From Tritrichomonas foetus (taxonomy: Eukaryota; Parabasalia; Tritrichomonadida; Tritrichomonadidae), in assembly GCA_001839685.1 (NCBI GenBank), contig MLAK01001059.1, positions 1-35,700 of the forward strand: a stretch of DNA of 35,700 nucleotides. The letters run 5' to 3'. The stretch's first letter is position 1; every line of letters begins with the position of its first letter. The notes beneath the pieces are model-generated. The model was not told where the DNA came from. It did no database searches and saw only the letters and a program-made list of their open reading frames with translations. A program made the position numbers and the translations under genes. Below are positions 17,725 to 30,300 of the stretch, piece after piece.

Positions 17725-17896
17725 CATGATCTAACCAATAAAACAAATGATCTAACCAATAAAACAAAATGATCTAACCAATAAAACAAATGATCAAACT
17801 AAGAAATCAAAAGATCAAACTAAGAAATCAAAAGATCAAACTAAGAAATCAAAAGATCTAACCAATAAATCAAAAGATCTAACCAATAAATCAAAT
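17707..17896 (+). repeat. 21-bp tandem repeat (9 units) crossing the stop codon
   Basis: Nine units, each beginning gatc, at 17707, 17728, 17749, 17771, 17792, 17813, 17834, 17855 and 17876. All are 21 bp except the third, which has one extra A (22 bp). Two sub-types occur: gatcaaactaagaaatcaaa (units 5-7 and, with a changed end, unit 1) and gatctaaccaataaa... (units 2-4, 8, 9). Read in the upstream gene's frame, a unit spells seven residues, DQTKKSK or DLTNKSK. Unit 1 contains the gene's stop (TAA at 17722). The remaining 17897-18028 is AT-rich with nothing recognised. Confidence 0.92.
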
Positions 17897-18028
17897 ATCA
17901 ATATTTTATTGATGAAATTGTTGACACAAAATTTGATATAAATGTTCATTTTGATTTTTAAAATATATAAACATTAATTTAGGTGTTAGAATTAAATGAA
18001 CTGTTCGTTAATTGATCAATCACCAAAT

Positions 18029-18329
18029 TTAGAATTCTGATTCATTCAGCTTGGTTTCACCTGTTTTAACTTCAAGCTCATTTAGTGCTTATTTCAGTAT
18101 ATTTTCTTTATTATTTTCTCTAAATTTTAAAATCGATCGATCTTTCAATGCTCTTTCATTTTCATGAAAACTTACATTATGAAAATGTGGATGAAGAGTT
18201 TGCGAAATTATTTGTTCAGTAAAATTCTCCATATCAAAGATTGAATTTACTCTTTCTTTTATTTCTTCTTCACTTTGTTCATTGAAATTTTGAATAGAAA
18301 ATTGAATTTTCTCAGTATTCAATTCCCAT
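18029..18329 (-). pseudogene. Small gene relic upstream of the dynein gene
   Basis: A minus-strand frame runs from 18322 to a stop at 18089, then continues in the same frame for 19 further codons (ALNELEVKTGETKLNESEF) to a second stop at 18029-18031. It has no in-frame ATG at its start. An ATG at 18329 in the neighbouring frame gives MGIEY and would join EKIQFSIQNF after a one-base shift. The composition is protein-like (EEEIKERVNSIFDMENF, then HPHFHNVSFHENERALKDR) rather than the Lys/Asn/Ile noise usual in AT-rich spacer. No family is recognised. It could be a decayed gene of ~100 residues or a fortuitous frame. Confidence 0.4.
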
Positions 18330-18343
18330 TAATTTTTAAAATC

Positions 18344-18348
18344 TCATA
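18344..18348 (+). promoter_or_regulatory. Inr-like element of the dynein gene
   Basis: TCATA with its A at 18346, 31 nt before the ATG at 18377. It fits the short trichomonad initiator consensus, with a leader at the long end of the usual range. The motif is short, so support is modest. Confidence 0.4.
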
Positions 18349-18376
18349 CAAAATTTGGTAACGAACTCAGAATCAA

Positions 18377-21300
18377 ATGTCGGCTGGAGGACGATTTTCA
18401 CGAGGAAAATCGCGTTTGATTGAACGAGAATCAGTAATTCGAGATAAAAAAGCAATTAATAAAAGAATTGGTCGAATTAATCCAGAAGATACAGTAAAAA
18501 TTCCAATAATTGGTGAATGGGATGTCGGTGAGCAAGTTCCTACCAATCCCTACGAACAAAGATCAGTAACTACGTTAAAAAATGTACGGCCATTTCCGAA
18601 ATCAGTGCCGTTAACCGATAATCAAATCCAGAGGATTCTTGAAAAGCCGGTGACAGAACCGATCGAAGAACCGCACGTAAATCCAAAGCAAATTATCGAT
18701 GCGCCAATGAAAGTCAAATTACCTCAAGTTTTAAAAGCACCTGCTGTATATGAACCTCGCATTTGTTTTCCAGAAGGAACAGCAACAACAGATTTATCAT
18801 CTATTTTACGTGCAAAACATCGTGCTCCTGCTAGGCCTCTTCCTCCATTGCACGAAAGAGATAATGAACTTGGTGAATCTGAATTTTTGCCACTTGAATA
18901 TTTCGATGATATTGCTTTATCAGAATATACAAATGATGAACTTATGAAAAATCCACATGGTGTTTCAAAATACACAAGCAATGGTGAAACAACATGGGAA
19001 AGATGTTTCGTTGTTGATTTTAACAATGATACAAGAATGTATACAATTGAGTGGGAAGCAAATCATAAGAGAAAGCGTGTTCCTCGTTTTAACATAAGAT
19101 TTGATATGGAAAATCCTGATAAATTCAATATTCGAGTTGAAGCAGCCAAAAAGGCACGAATTTTATATCAAGCCTCCGTTCGATTCGATGCGAGGCTTGC
19201 TTTAATGCCAATTGATAATCTTCCGGGAATACCTGATGATTCAATGCAAAGAATTCATAATAGGTCAGGTCAACCTACAGGAAAATATGCAGAAATGTTA
19301 GAAGAAATGGAAAATGAAATTAAATATGATTATAAAGCATTATCAAATAAAATGGAATATATTTATGAACTTGAACATAATCCATTAATTCCTAATCGAG
19401 ATGAATTTATGTTATTAAAGAAAGATCATCGATTATTAGTTCCAAATTTTGGTCTTGCATTTATTCCACATTATGATTTTAAAGAAGTTCTAAATCAAGT
19501 CCAATCAAGACATCTTTTTGCAAATCAATATATACAAGAAGGAGTTTATCATATTTGGAAAATTTTTCAAAATTCTAATCATATCATTTTTTTGAACAAA
19601 GGATTTAATAAAATTTTAACGCTTGAAGATTTTGTAACAAGACAATATCAACATCTCAATGATACAACAAAACAAGTAAAAGAATCAATACAAACAACAA
19701 TAGAAAAAGTAATTACAAACACGAAGAAAAATCAACCAAAAGATCCAATCAATAATAGTCGAAATAATGAAATGTTTCAGAAAATGGCAGTTCTTACATC
19801 AAGAATGCTTCATACAGTATTACTTGAAATCGTTCATCAAACTTTACTGAATTATGGAAAATTATTTACTCGTTATCTTGATGAATCAAATGACGAAGAA
19901 CCACAGTTTTATATTGATGTTTATTTTCGAGATATGACAAAATTAGAATTTATTCCACCAACTGAAACTTTTGAAGATCAACTTTTATCTCTTCTTCAAC
20001 AATTAGAAACATCTGTTGCTGATCTTCCAGTAATTAAAGTAACTAAAGTAAAAATTGATACATCAGCTGTTTCTTTTGAAGATTGTATAAATGCAATTAA
20101 AACACGAAGAGAGCAATTAGCAAAAGAATTTAAATTGCTTTTTAATCGACTTGAAGCATTTCTTGATGACAATCGTTATATTGAAAAAGTTATGGTTCTT
20201 GATCCAATTTCTTATTCAGCGGACTTTGATCCTGATGGTGAAAGAAGTCTTGATGAATACCGAGACCAAATTAGTCATTTCCAACAAACTTTAAACAAAG
20301 TTATTTCTGAATTAAAGGCAAGTTATAATATTGGCTTGTTTAGAGTTTCATGTAAAACGTTCAAAGACACAGCAATCAATCACATTCGTTGTTTGATTTA
20401 TAATTTCTTGGCAAAAATGAAGAATTTAATGATGAATTCTATAATGGATCTTCATAATGAATATGATGAAATTGCTTTAGAATTAAAACGAATTCCAACA
20501 ACACCTGAAGATCTACATGAAATGAAAAAATATCTCGATTATGTTACAGAATCCGAACCAGGAAGAGTTAAAAGAATGGAAAAAACGAAAGAACGATTTA
20601 AATTCCTTGAAGAATATCAATTTGATCTTGATAATGAAGACTTTTCCTATCGATTTGATACACTTCAAATGCCGAACAAAATTACTTCGATGCTTGACGA
20701 GGCTGATAAAGTTTTAGCAAATGAGCGAATTAGAATGATTCGTGAACTTCGTGCAAACCAAAGGCATCTTGAAAACGAAACATTAATTACATCAGAACAA
20801 TTAAATGCATTTATTATTAAATATACAGATTTAGATTTAACTCTTGAAGCTTCTGATGTTGTGAATGAATTAGCACAAAAACTTCAAAAATTAAAAGCAG
20901 ATCAAGATAAATATAATTCTCATGAGGTTCTATTTGAATTTGATCCTGTTAATTGCCGAATTTTGACTAAATTATTCGAAGAATTTACACCACTTCACGC
21001 TCTTTGGAATCTTGCTAAAGAATGGACAATAATTTATGATCAATGGATGATGACTCCATTTCCACAAGTTAAAACAGATGCAATGAATACTTTTATTCAA
21101 ACATCTTCCAAAAAACTTGTAAAATTAAAGAAAGATTTAGTGAATCAAAGAGTCATTGTTGATAAAGTTGTTACTCCATTATTCAATCAAGTTGAACAGT
21201 TCAAGCAGAAGATGCCATTGTTAATTAAATTACGACATCCTGGAATTAAAGCTCAACACTGGGAGCAAATTTCTGATATTACAGAATTCACTGTTAAACC

Positions 21301-24300
21301 ATCAATGGATGTTTCACTTCAAGAATTCCTTGATTATAATTTGGATCAATGGTTTGAAAAAATCAGCGGAATTGCTGGAATTGCCGCACAAGAATATACA
21401 ATTGAAGCATCAATTGATCAGATGGACATTGAACTTCAGACGATTAAGTTTGTCACTGTTCAATATAAAGATTCTGGTCATTTTATACTTCAACAAATTG
21501 ATGATCTTATGTCAATAATGGATGATCAAATTGTTACAACACAATCTTTACTTACATCACCATTTATTGGACCTGTTAAAGACAGAGCTACAGAGCGTCT
21601 TGACTTTCTTAAAACATCACATAAAACCCTTGATGCATGGATTGTTTGCCAGAGAAACTTTTTATATCTTCAACCAATTTTCACTGGCACTTCAATTCAA
21701 CAAAAACTCCACAAAGAAGCAACTGATTGGCAAACTATAAATAAAATGTGGGGATCAATTATGACACTCACACATAATCATCCTGATTTCTTAAATGTAA
21801 TGCATAGAGATCAACTCTTCAATCAACTTCAAACTTGCAATAAATTGCTTGAAGGAATTGTAAAAGGATTGAATGAATATTTAGAAACGAAGAGACTTTG
21901 TTTCCCTCGATTCTTCTTTTTATCAAACGAAGAATTGATTTCAATTTTATCTCACACCAGAGATTTCGACAAAATCCAAGAATCAATGCCGAAATTGTTT
22001 GAATATGTCAATTCAATTTCTGTCACAGACGATGTTGAAATTGTATCAATGAGTGATGCTAATGGTGAAGAAGTCAAGTTAACATCACCTGTTGATGGAA
22101 ATACTTTTGAAATTGAAGAGTGGCTAATATCATTCGAGGAAGAAATGAAAAATACACTCAAAGAATCGATTAGAGATGCGCTCACAAGTCATTCAACAAA
22201 GAAAAAAGAAATATGGATTAAAGATTTCCCAGCACAAGCAATTTTGATTGCAAATCAAATTTTATGGACACAACAAGTCATGAATACATTCAAAGGTCAA
22301 AAAATTCGAGCACTGAAATCTCTTTCAAATAAATATGTTGAACAATTGAATATGTTGACAACACTTGTTCGTCAATCACCAAATAAATTGATGAGGCAAG
22401 TTATTTCATGTTTACTTATTGCAGAAGTTCATAATAGAGATATTATTAATTTCCTAATTAAATCTGATGTAATTGAATCTTCAGATTTCAAATGGCAGCA
22501 ACAACTTCGTTATTATTGGGAAGATGAAACAGTTATTGCTCGAAGCATTAACAATAATTATGAATATTCTTATGAGTATGCTGGAAACTCTGCTCGTTTA
22601 GTTATTACACCTTTGACTGATCGTTGTTACCAAACCCTATTAGCTGCATTTAAACAAAATCTTAGTGGCGCCCCTTCAGGGCCCGCGGGAACTGGTAAAA
22701 CAGAAACTGTTAGAGATTGCGCAAAAGCTTTAGGTAGAGCTTGTGTTGTTTATAATTGTAGTGAAAATGTTACACCTGAGCAAATGTCACAATTCTTTGC
22801 TGGACTTTCATCTGCAGGTTCATGGAGTTGCTTCGATGAATTTAATCGTATTAATATTGAAGTTCTTTCTGTTATTGCACAGCAAGTTAGAACCATTCAA
22901 AGTGCACTGAGTGCACATGCTGAAATGTTTGTAATTGATCATCGTAATATAAAGTTAAACATGAATGCAGCAATTTGTATCACAATGAATCCTGGCTACG
23001 CAGGAAGAACTGAGCTTCCTGATAACTTAAAAGCACTTTTCAGACCATGTGCAATGATGATTCCTGATTATGGTTTTATTTGTGAAATTTTATTGTTTTC
23101 AGGAGGTTTTCAGTCAGCTTCGGAATTATCTGTTAAATTGGTGGCTCTCTTTCAGCTTTGCCAAACACAATTAAGTAACCAGCATCATTATGACTGGGGA
23201 TTGAGAGCAATGAAAAGTATTCTTGAAAGAGCTTCTATTGTAAAAAGAATAAATTCTGATTTAGAAGAGCCAATTCTTCTACTTAACTCTGTTTATGAAT
23301 GCACAGCAGCACGCCTTGTTTCTTCAGATATTCCACTTTTCCAAGGCATCCTGAAAGATGTTTTCCCAGAAAGCGCCGTTAATAAACCAATTGATGATAA
23401 TCTTATAGAAAAATTAACAACTGTACTTAGTCGTGATTTAGAAGTAATGCCACTTCAAGAGACAATAAACAAGTCAATTGAATTTTATGAAACTCAAAAT
23501 CTTCGTCATGGTATTATGCTAGTTGGTAATTCAATGAGTATGAAATCAACTGCATGGAAATCAATTGAACTTGCTTTGAATTTAGATCAAGAAACTCGGC
23601 AAGTCTATTCAATGCACTTGAATCCTAAATCAATAACCTTAGATGAACTTTATGGTAGTTTTAATCCAGCAACATCAGAATGGAAAGATGGAATTTTAAG
23701 TTCATTAATTAGAGAATGTTCATTTTCTGAAGAAGATTGTCTTAAATTAATTGTTGTTGATGGTCCAGTTGATTCAACATGGATTGAATCAATGAACTCT
23801 TTACTTGATGATAACAAAGTATTATGTTTACCAAATAATGAAAGAATTCAATTTGGTTCAAAGGTTAAAATGGTTTTTGAAGTTGGAGATTTAATTCATG
23901 CATCACCAGCCACTGTTTCTCGATGTGGAATGATTTTCTTTGATCAAGGTTCACTTCCTTGGACAGCGTTGGCTGATTCTTGGGCTGAAAAAACATCAAA
24001 AATTAATCAAACAATTGCTACTTATTTACGCGATTTAATGAATCATTATATTCCACCTATGATTCAGTTTATTACAAATGATGTTAAAATGGCTATCGAT
24101 GTAAATCCAAATTTTGCTGTTAAGAACTTCCTGACTTTATTAGATTGCTATGTTCCTATTAGTCGTAAGCTAGAAAGTGAAAAAGTTGAAGGAACTAATG
24201 AAACCCGAATTGTTGACAAATTACAGCACAATATTTATTTTTCAGGATTTTCTGGTTCAGATAACAATAATATTCCTTTATTTGATGGCGAACAACTTTG

Positions 24301-27300
24301 TGTTGTTTTTGAAAGAGCTTTCACTTTTTGTTTAGTTTGGGCTTTTGGCGGAATTTTACCAGATGAAGCAAGGAATACTTTTGATAGATTTTTCAAAGAT
24401 CAATGTGAAATTCACCAATCCAAATGTCCATTCCCTCCACGATTGACTGTTTTTGATTATTATGCTGATTTATCTAGATTTTCTTGGATTGTTTGGTCTG
24501 ATGGAATTTCCAATATGAACTTTACTGGAGAATTTCCACTTTATCAACAAATGATTCCGACAGCAGAATCTGCATCGGCTCTATTTTTATCACGCTTACT
24601 GATTCATTATGGCAAAAATGTCTTGGTTTTTGGACCAGAATCTCTAAAAACCCTTACAAGTTTTACTTTAATGAATACTACACTAGATAGTTCTTTATTT
24701 GATATGCATTATCTTCCTTTATCATCATGTTCAACACCAAATTATATCACACGCTATATGCGATCATTCATGCATAAAAAGTCTGGAAAATATGGACCAC
24801 TCCCTGAAAAGAAATTAGTATTTTTCTTAGACAGTTTGAATAGTATTAAACCAGAAGAATATGGATCACAACCAGCTCTTGAACTATTAAGACAACTTAA
24901 TGATTACAATGGATGGTATCATATAAAAAATATGGAATTTATTCGAGTTGCTGATACAAACGTTTATGGAATGATGGGACAACCTGGAGGTGGGTGTTTC
25001 CAAATTTCTGATCGATTAATGCGACATTACTTCATGTTACATGTTCCTAAGTATAAACAGCCAACATTGCAGATAATAATGAATAGTTTGATGGTTCAAC
25101 ATTTCTCTAAATATATTCAACCTGCCCGTGATATGATTAAAACTGTTTGTTCAGCAACATTAGATATATTTGAATTAATTAATAAGCACATGCTTCCAGT
25201 ACCTTCTAAAATGCACTACGTTTTTGGATTAAGAAATCTTATTAGAATAATTCGTGGAATGTTGCTCACAAGTGCACAATTTATTAATAGTGAAACACAA
25301 TTCATGAAATCTTGGTTCCATGAAATGAATAGAGAATTCTTAGATCGATTTAATTCAGATAAAGATAGAACTTGGTTTAATTTACAAATGATTGAAATGT
25401 TTCCCAAACATTTCAAAGTTCAATGGGAAGTTGTAAATCCTGATAATTTCTTAATGTTTAATCAATTTGCAGATGGATCACAAAGATACAAAGAAGTTAC
25501 ACAAAAACCAGATCAAGTTTTACAAACATGTGCTTCTATTCTTGATCAGCATAACTTAGATTCAACAAAAGAACTTAAAATCACACTATTTCATGAGGCT
25601 GTAGAACATATATCTTCTCTAGTTAGAGTTATTGGAATGGAAAAAGGCCATATGCTTCTTCTTGGTGTTAAATCAAGTGGAAGGAAATCATTTGCTAGAC
25701 TTTCATTGCATATTGCTGGTGCTGATACGTATGAATTAGCAATAAAAAGAGGATACTCAGTTAATGATTGGAATGATGATTTAAAAAATTTACTGAAGCA
25801 GTGTGGTGTTCAAGATGTTGAAACAGGCTTTATTATTAATGATAGCCAGATTGTATTTGAAAAGCAACTTGAAGATATTGCTAATTTAATGTCAATTGGT
25901 TCTGTTCCACAACTTTTTGATAACGAAGAAATTGATGCAATCAAACAAGAAATTATGCAAGCCGAACTAAATGTTGATATTGACATGTATAAATTATTCC
26001 ATGAACGAATTCAAAAAAACTTACATATTATTTTTGTTATGTCACCATATGGCCAAGTCTTTAAAGATGTAATGTTATATTATACTGCGATTAGGAGCGA
26101 GACTGTGATTGACTACTACATGCCATGGAGTCAAAATGCACTTGAATCTGTCGCACAAGCATCATTAACAGGTGGTTCAATTGGTTCACCAGACTTGGTT
26201 CATTCAATTGTCACAGTTTGTGTAAAAATTCATAAAAGTGTCGAAGAATGGTCCACTAAATTCTTCAAGGAAACAAAACGATTTACTGCTGTAACTCCAA
26301 GTAGATATTTCGAACTACTATCCACTTTTCATCGTAAGCTTGTGAAAAAGCAACTTGAAACAGCTCAACAGATCAGAGATTATGAAAGTGGTGTTGACAA
26401 AATTAAATCTACAAGAAATCAAATTGAGCAAATGAGTATCCAACTGGACAAAGAAATTCCACTCCTTGAAAAAACTAAAAATGAAGTTAAAACTTTGTTA
26501 GCTGAACTTGAAGTCAAAAAAGAGGAAGTTGAACAAATGAAAGTGAAGGTTGAAGAACAATCTAAAAGTGCAGAAAAAGAGGCATCTTTAGCTCAAGCTG
26601 CAAATAAAATTGCACAAGAACAATTTGAGCTTGCTCAGCCACTTTTACAAGAAGCACAGGAAGCAGTACAAAGGCTTGATAAAGATTCACTTATTAATAT
26701 TAAAAAACTGCATGCTCCTTCAGCTGGTATGAAAGAAACATTTGAAGCAATTTGTATCATGTTTGGCAGACAACCTCGAAAAGTCGAAGTTGTTCCAGGA
26801 ATTAAAGAAGATGATTATTGGCCAGAAGTTATTTCTTTATTAAATGATGTTCAATTTGTTAAAAATGTCACCAATTTCAAAATTGAAAGTGTATCAAAAG
26901 AAACCATTAATAAACTTAAAAAATATGTTCCTATGAATAAAACTTTACGACAAGAGAAAAGAAAAGCGGCTCTTGCTTCCTTCCTTGCTGTTGGTGCTCT
27001 TTATGATTGGGTATGTGCATCTTTTGACTATTGGTTCGTTTATCAAGATATTCTACCAAAGAAGCTTGCAGCTGAAGAAGCTGAAAAGAAAGTCCAAGAA
27101 AGCCAAAAACAACTAGAAGATGCTCAAGCACAACTCACTGCAATCGAAGAAAAACTTAAAGATTTGGTTGATAATGTTGATAAAATGCAAAATCGCGAAA
27201 AAGAATTAATTGCATCAGTAGAAAACACCCAAATTAGATTAGCAAGAGCACAAAAGATTATGAGTGGTTTATCTGGTGAAACTGCCCGATGGAGTGAATG

Positions 27301-30300
27301 CGCAGAAAATTTAAGAAACTCATCAATTTTCATTTTAGGTGATTCTATTCTCATTACTGGTGTTTTAACTTATCTAGGGGCTTTTTCACCAAGTTATCGT
27401 TCTAATATTATAAATCAATGGAAAACATTTTTGGCTGGTGAAGGGATTAAATTCTCATCTAGTTTCACAATAGAATCTTCTCTAGGAAATGAAGTAACAA
27501 TTCGTGATTGGATTATTAATGGTTTACCAAATGATCAGCATTCAATTGAAAATGCACTTATTATTACTCAAAATGAAAAATCATTCCCACTTTTGATTGA
27601 TCCGCAATTGAGTGGAACAAGATGGCTAAGATCAATTGAAGGTGAAAAACTTGTAATTCTTAACTTTGATCAAACAGATTTTGTTCCTCGATTGAGAAGC
27701 TGTGTATCAACTGGACTTCCTGTTCTTATTGATAATATTGGACTTAAATTAGATCCATCAATCGAACCAATTTTATCACATGAAATTTCTAAAATTGGTG
27801 GGAAACTGCAGATTGCTCTTGGCGGTGAATTAGTTGCATATAATAAAAACTTTAGATTATATTTATCAACTAAATATCCAAATCCACAATATACTCCTGA
27901 AGTTTGTTCTCAATTAACATTAATCAACTTCACAACAACTATGGAAGGGCTTACAGATCTTCTCTTAAACAATCTTCTTGAAGTCGAGCGTGAAGATTTA
28001 GATAAGAAAAGAATTACAATCATGGAATCTAATTCAGAAAACATTAAGAAATTGAAAGAAATTGAAAATGAAATCTTAAAAATTGTTTCAAATGCTGGAA
28101 ATGATATTTTAGACGACGATAATGCTATTCAAACTTTGCAAACTGCTCAGAAAACGTCTGCAAGTATTGAACAACAAATGTCTGTCTCAGAAAAAACTGA
28201 GCAACAAATCCAACAATTTAAATCCCGCTATCAAGCAGTTGCAGAACGTGCAGCTTTACTTTATTTCTGTGTTTCTGATTTTGGTGTGATTGATCCAATG
28301 TATCAATTTTCCCTGAAATGGTTTGTTCCACTTTTTAGAACAGCTATCAGTGAATGTGAACATACCAATGACCATTTACAAACAATTCTAGCACTTCATA
28401 AATCAATCGCAAAAGAATTTTATACAAGTGTTTCTTATTCGTTGTTTTCTAGACATAAATTATTGTTTTCTGCTTTAATGACTTTTCGGATTCTTCTTTC
28501 AGAAAAGAAAATCACACATTCTGAACTAGCTTACTTCATTTCACCGGCAACCACATCTGATCCAAATGGAATTAGTTGGATGTCTGAAGAAGATTGGAAA
28601 TATATTGGTGCTTTACCTGAATTGAATAATCATTTTAAGAATTTAGTTGATCATATGCATTATAATAAAGTGCAATGGCAAAAATATATTGATTCTGAAG
28701 AACCTGAAGAAATGCAATTTCCATACACAGGAAACATTTCATCATTTCAAAGACTTCTTATTTTAAGAATTTTCCATTTACAAAGAATTCGAGAAGGTTT
28801 ACGAAAATTCATTCGAGATAACCTGGGTGAAGATTTTGTGAAACCACCAACTTTGAACCTACATAAAGTATTCAAAGATAGTGATTGTTTATCACCACTT
28901 GTGTTCATTATTATGCCTGGAATTGATCCACAAGATGAGATCATGCAAGTTGCCTCATCAATGGGATTAGATCGATATTTAAAAGCATATTCACTTGGTC
29001 GTGGTCAAGGAGCTGGTGCTGAAGAATTAATTCTTGATGCTGCTGACCGTGGATTTTGGGTTTTATTACAAAATTGTCATCTTTCTCTCTCATGGATGCC
29101 CAAACTTGAGCAGCTAATTACTAATTTATCACCACAGTCAACGCATAAAAGATTTAGATTGTGTTTGGTGACAATGTCATCACCAGAATTTCCAATTGGA
29201 ATTTTATATCAAGGAACCAAGTTGATTTATGAAATTCCAAAAGGAATTCGTGAAAATGTAATGAGAATTTATGGTCAAATGGATCCAGATGAATATAAAT
29301 TAATTGATGCAACTTCGCCAGAACGAAGTATGACATTTCAACTTGCTTTTATTCATGGAATTATTTTAGAAAGGCTTCAATTCGGTGCACTTGGATGGAA
29401 TATTCCGTATGAATTCAATCCAAGTGACTATAGTATTGCATTGAAGCATCTAAAAATGTTTTTAAGCGAATCTGTACCTGGCTCTGTGCCAATTACTGCT
29501 CTGAGTTATGTTATTGGAGAGTTGGATTATGGCGGAAGAGTTACAGACAGTTGGGATCGAAGAACCTTAATCGCATTATTTAGAAAATACTTCACAGAAG
29601 ATGGAAAAGGGCCAAAAAGTAGATACCCAGCACCAAACTTTATTTCGCCTTTAGAACAAGTCTTGAAAGTGATTGAGGGATGGCCAATCCAAACAATGGG
29701 AACTGATGTAAGTCTGAGCGAAAATGCAACAACGATTAATTCAAGAAATGAAGCATTGAAAATCTTTTCTAATCTTCTCGAGGTTCAGCCTACTCTGATT
29801 TTGTCAACAAATGAAAAAGTCTCAGAAGAACAATTTTCATTAAGTTTAATTCAGAATTTGTTGCATGAAATTCCAGCTTTATTCAGTTTAAATGATCTCA
29901 AAAAGAGATTTGATATGAAAGACACATTAAATACAATATTATATCATGAAGTAGTTTCATACAATAATTTGATCACTGTTATGAAAAATTCATTAGATTT
30001 GATGTTAAGTGGACTTAACGGTTTAATTATCATCGATGATATTCTTGAAATCTTTTTGAAGCATATTAAAGGAAATAAAGTTCCAACTGAATGGCTATCT
30101 GCTAGCTATCCATCAATTCTTTCACTGCATTCATACATGAATGATTTCAAGAAAAGAATAGAGTTTATTACCACTTGGGTCAGAACTGGAAATCCACCAG
30201 TTATTTTTGATCTAGGTGCATTCTTCCATCCTGATGAATTTTTGAGTGGTGTTCTACAAATTTACTCAAGGAAACATAATGCTCCATTTGATACCCTTAG

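Noticed and set aside
17707..17896. Regular repeat array as a CRISPR
   Set aside because: The 21-bp units are directly adjacent with no spacers between them, and the organism is a eukaryote; it is a minisatellite.
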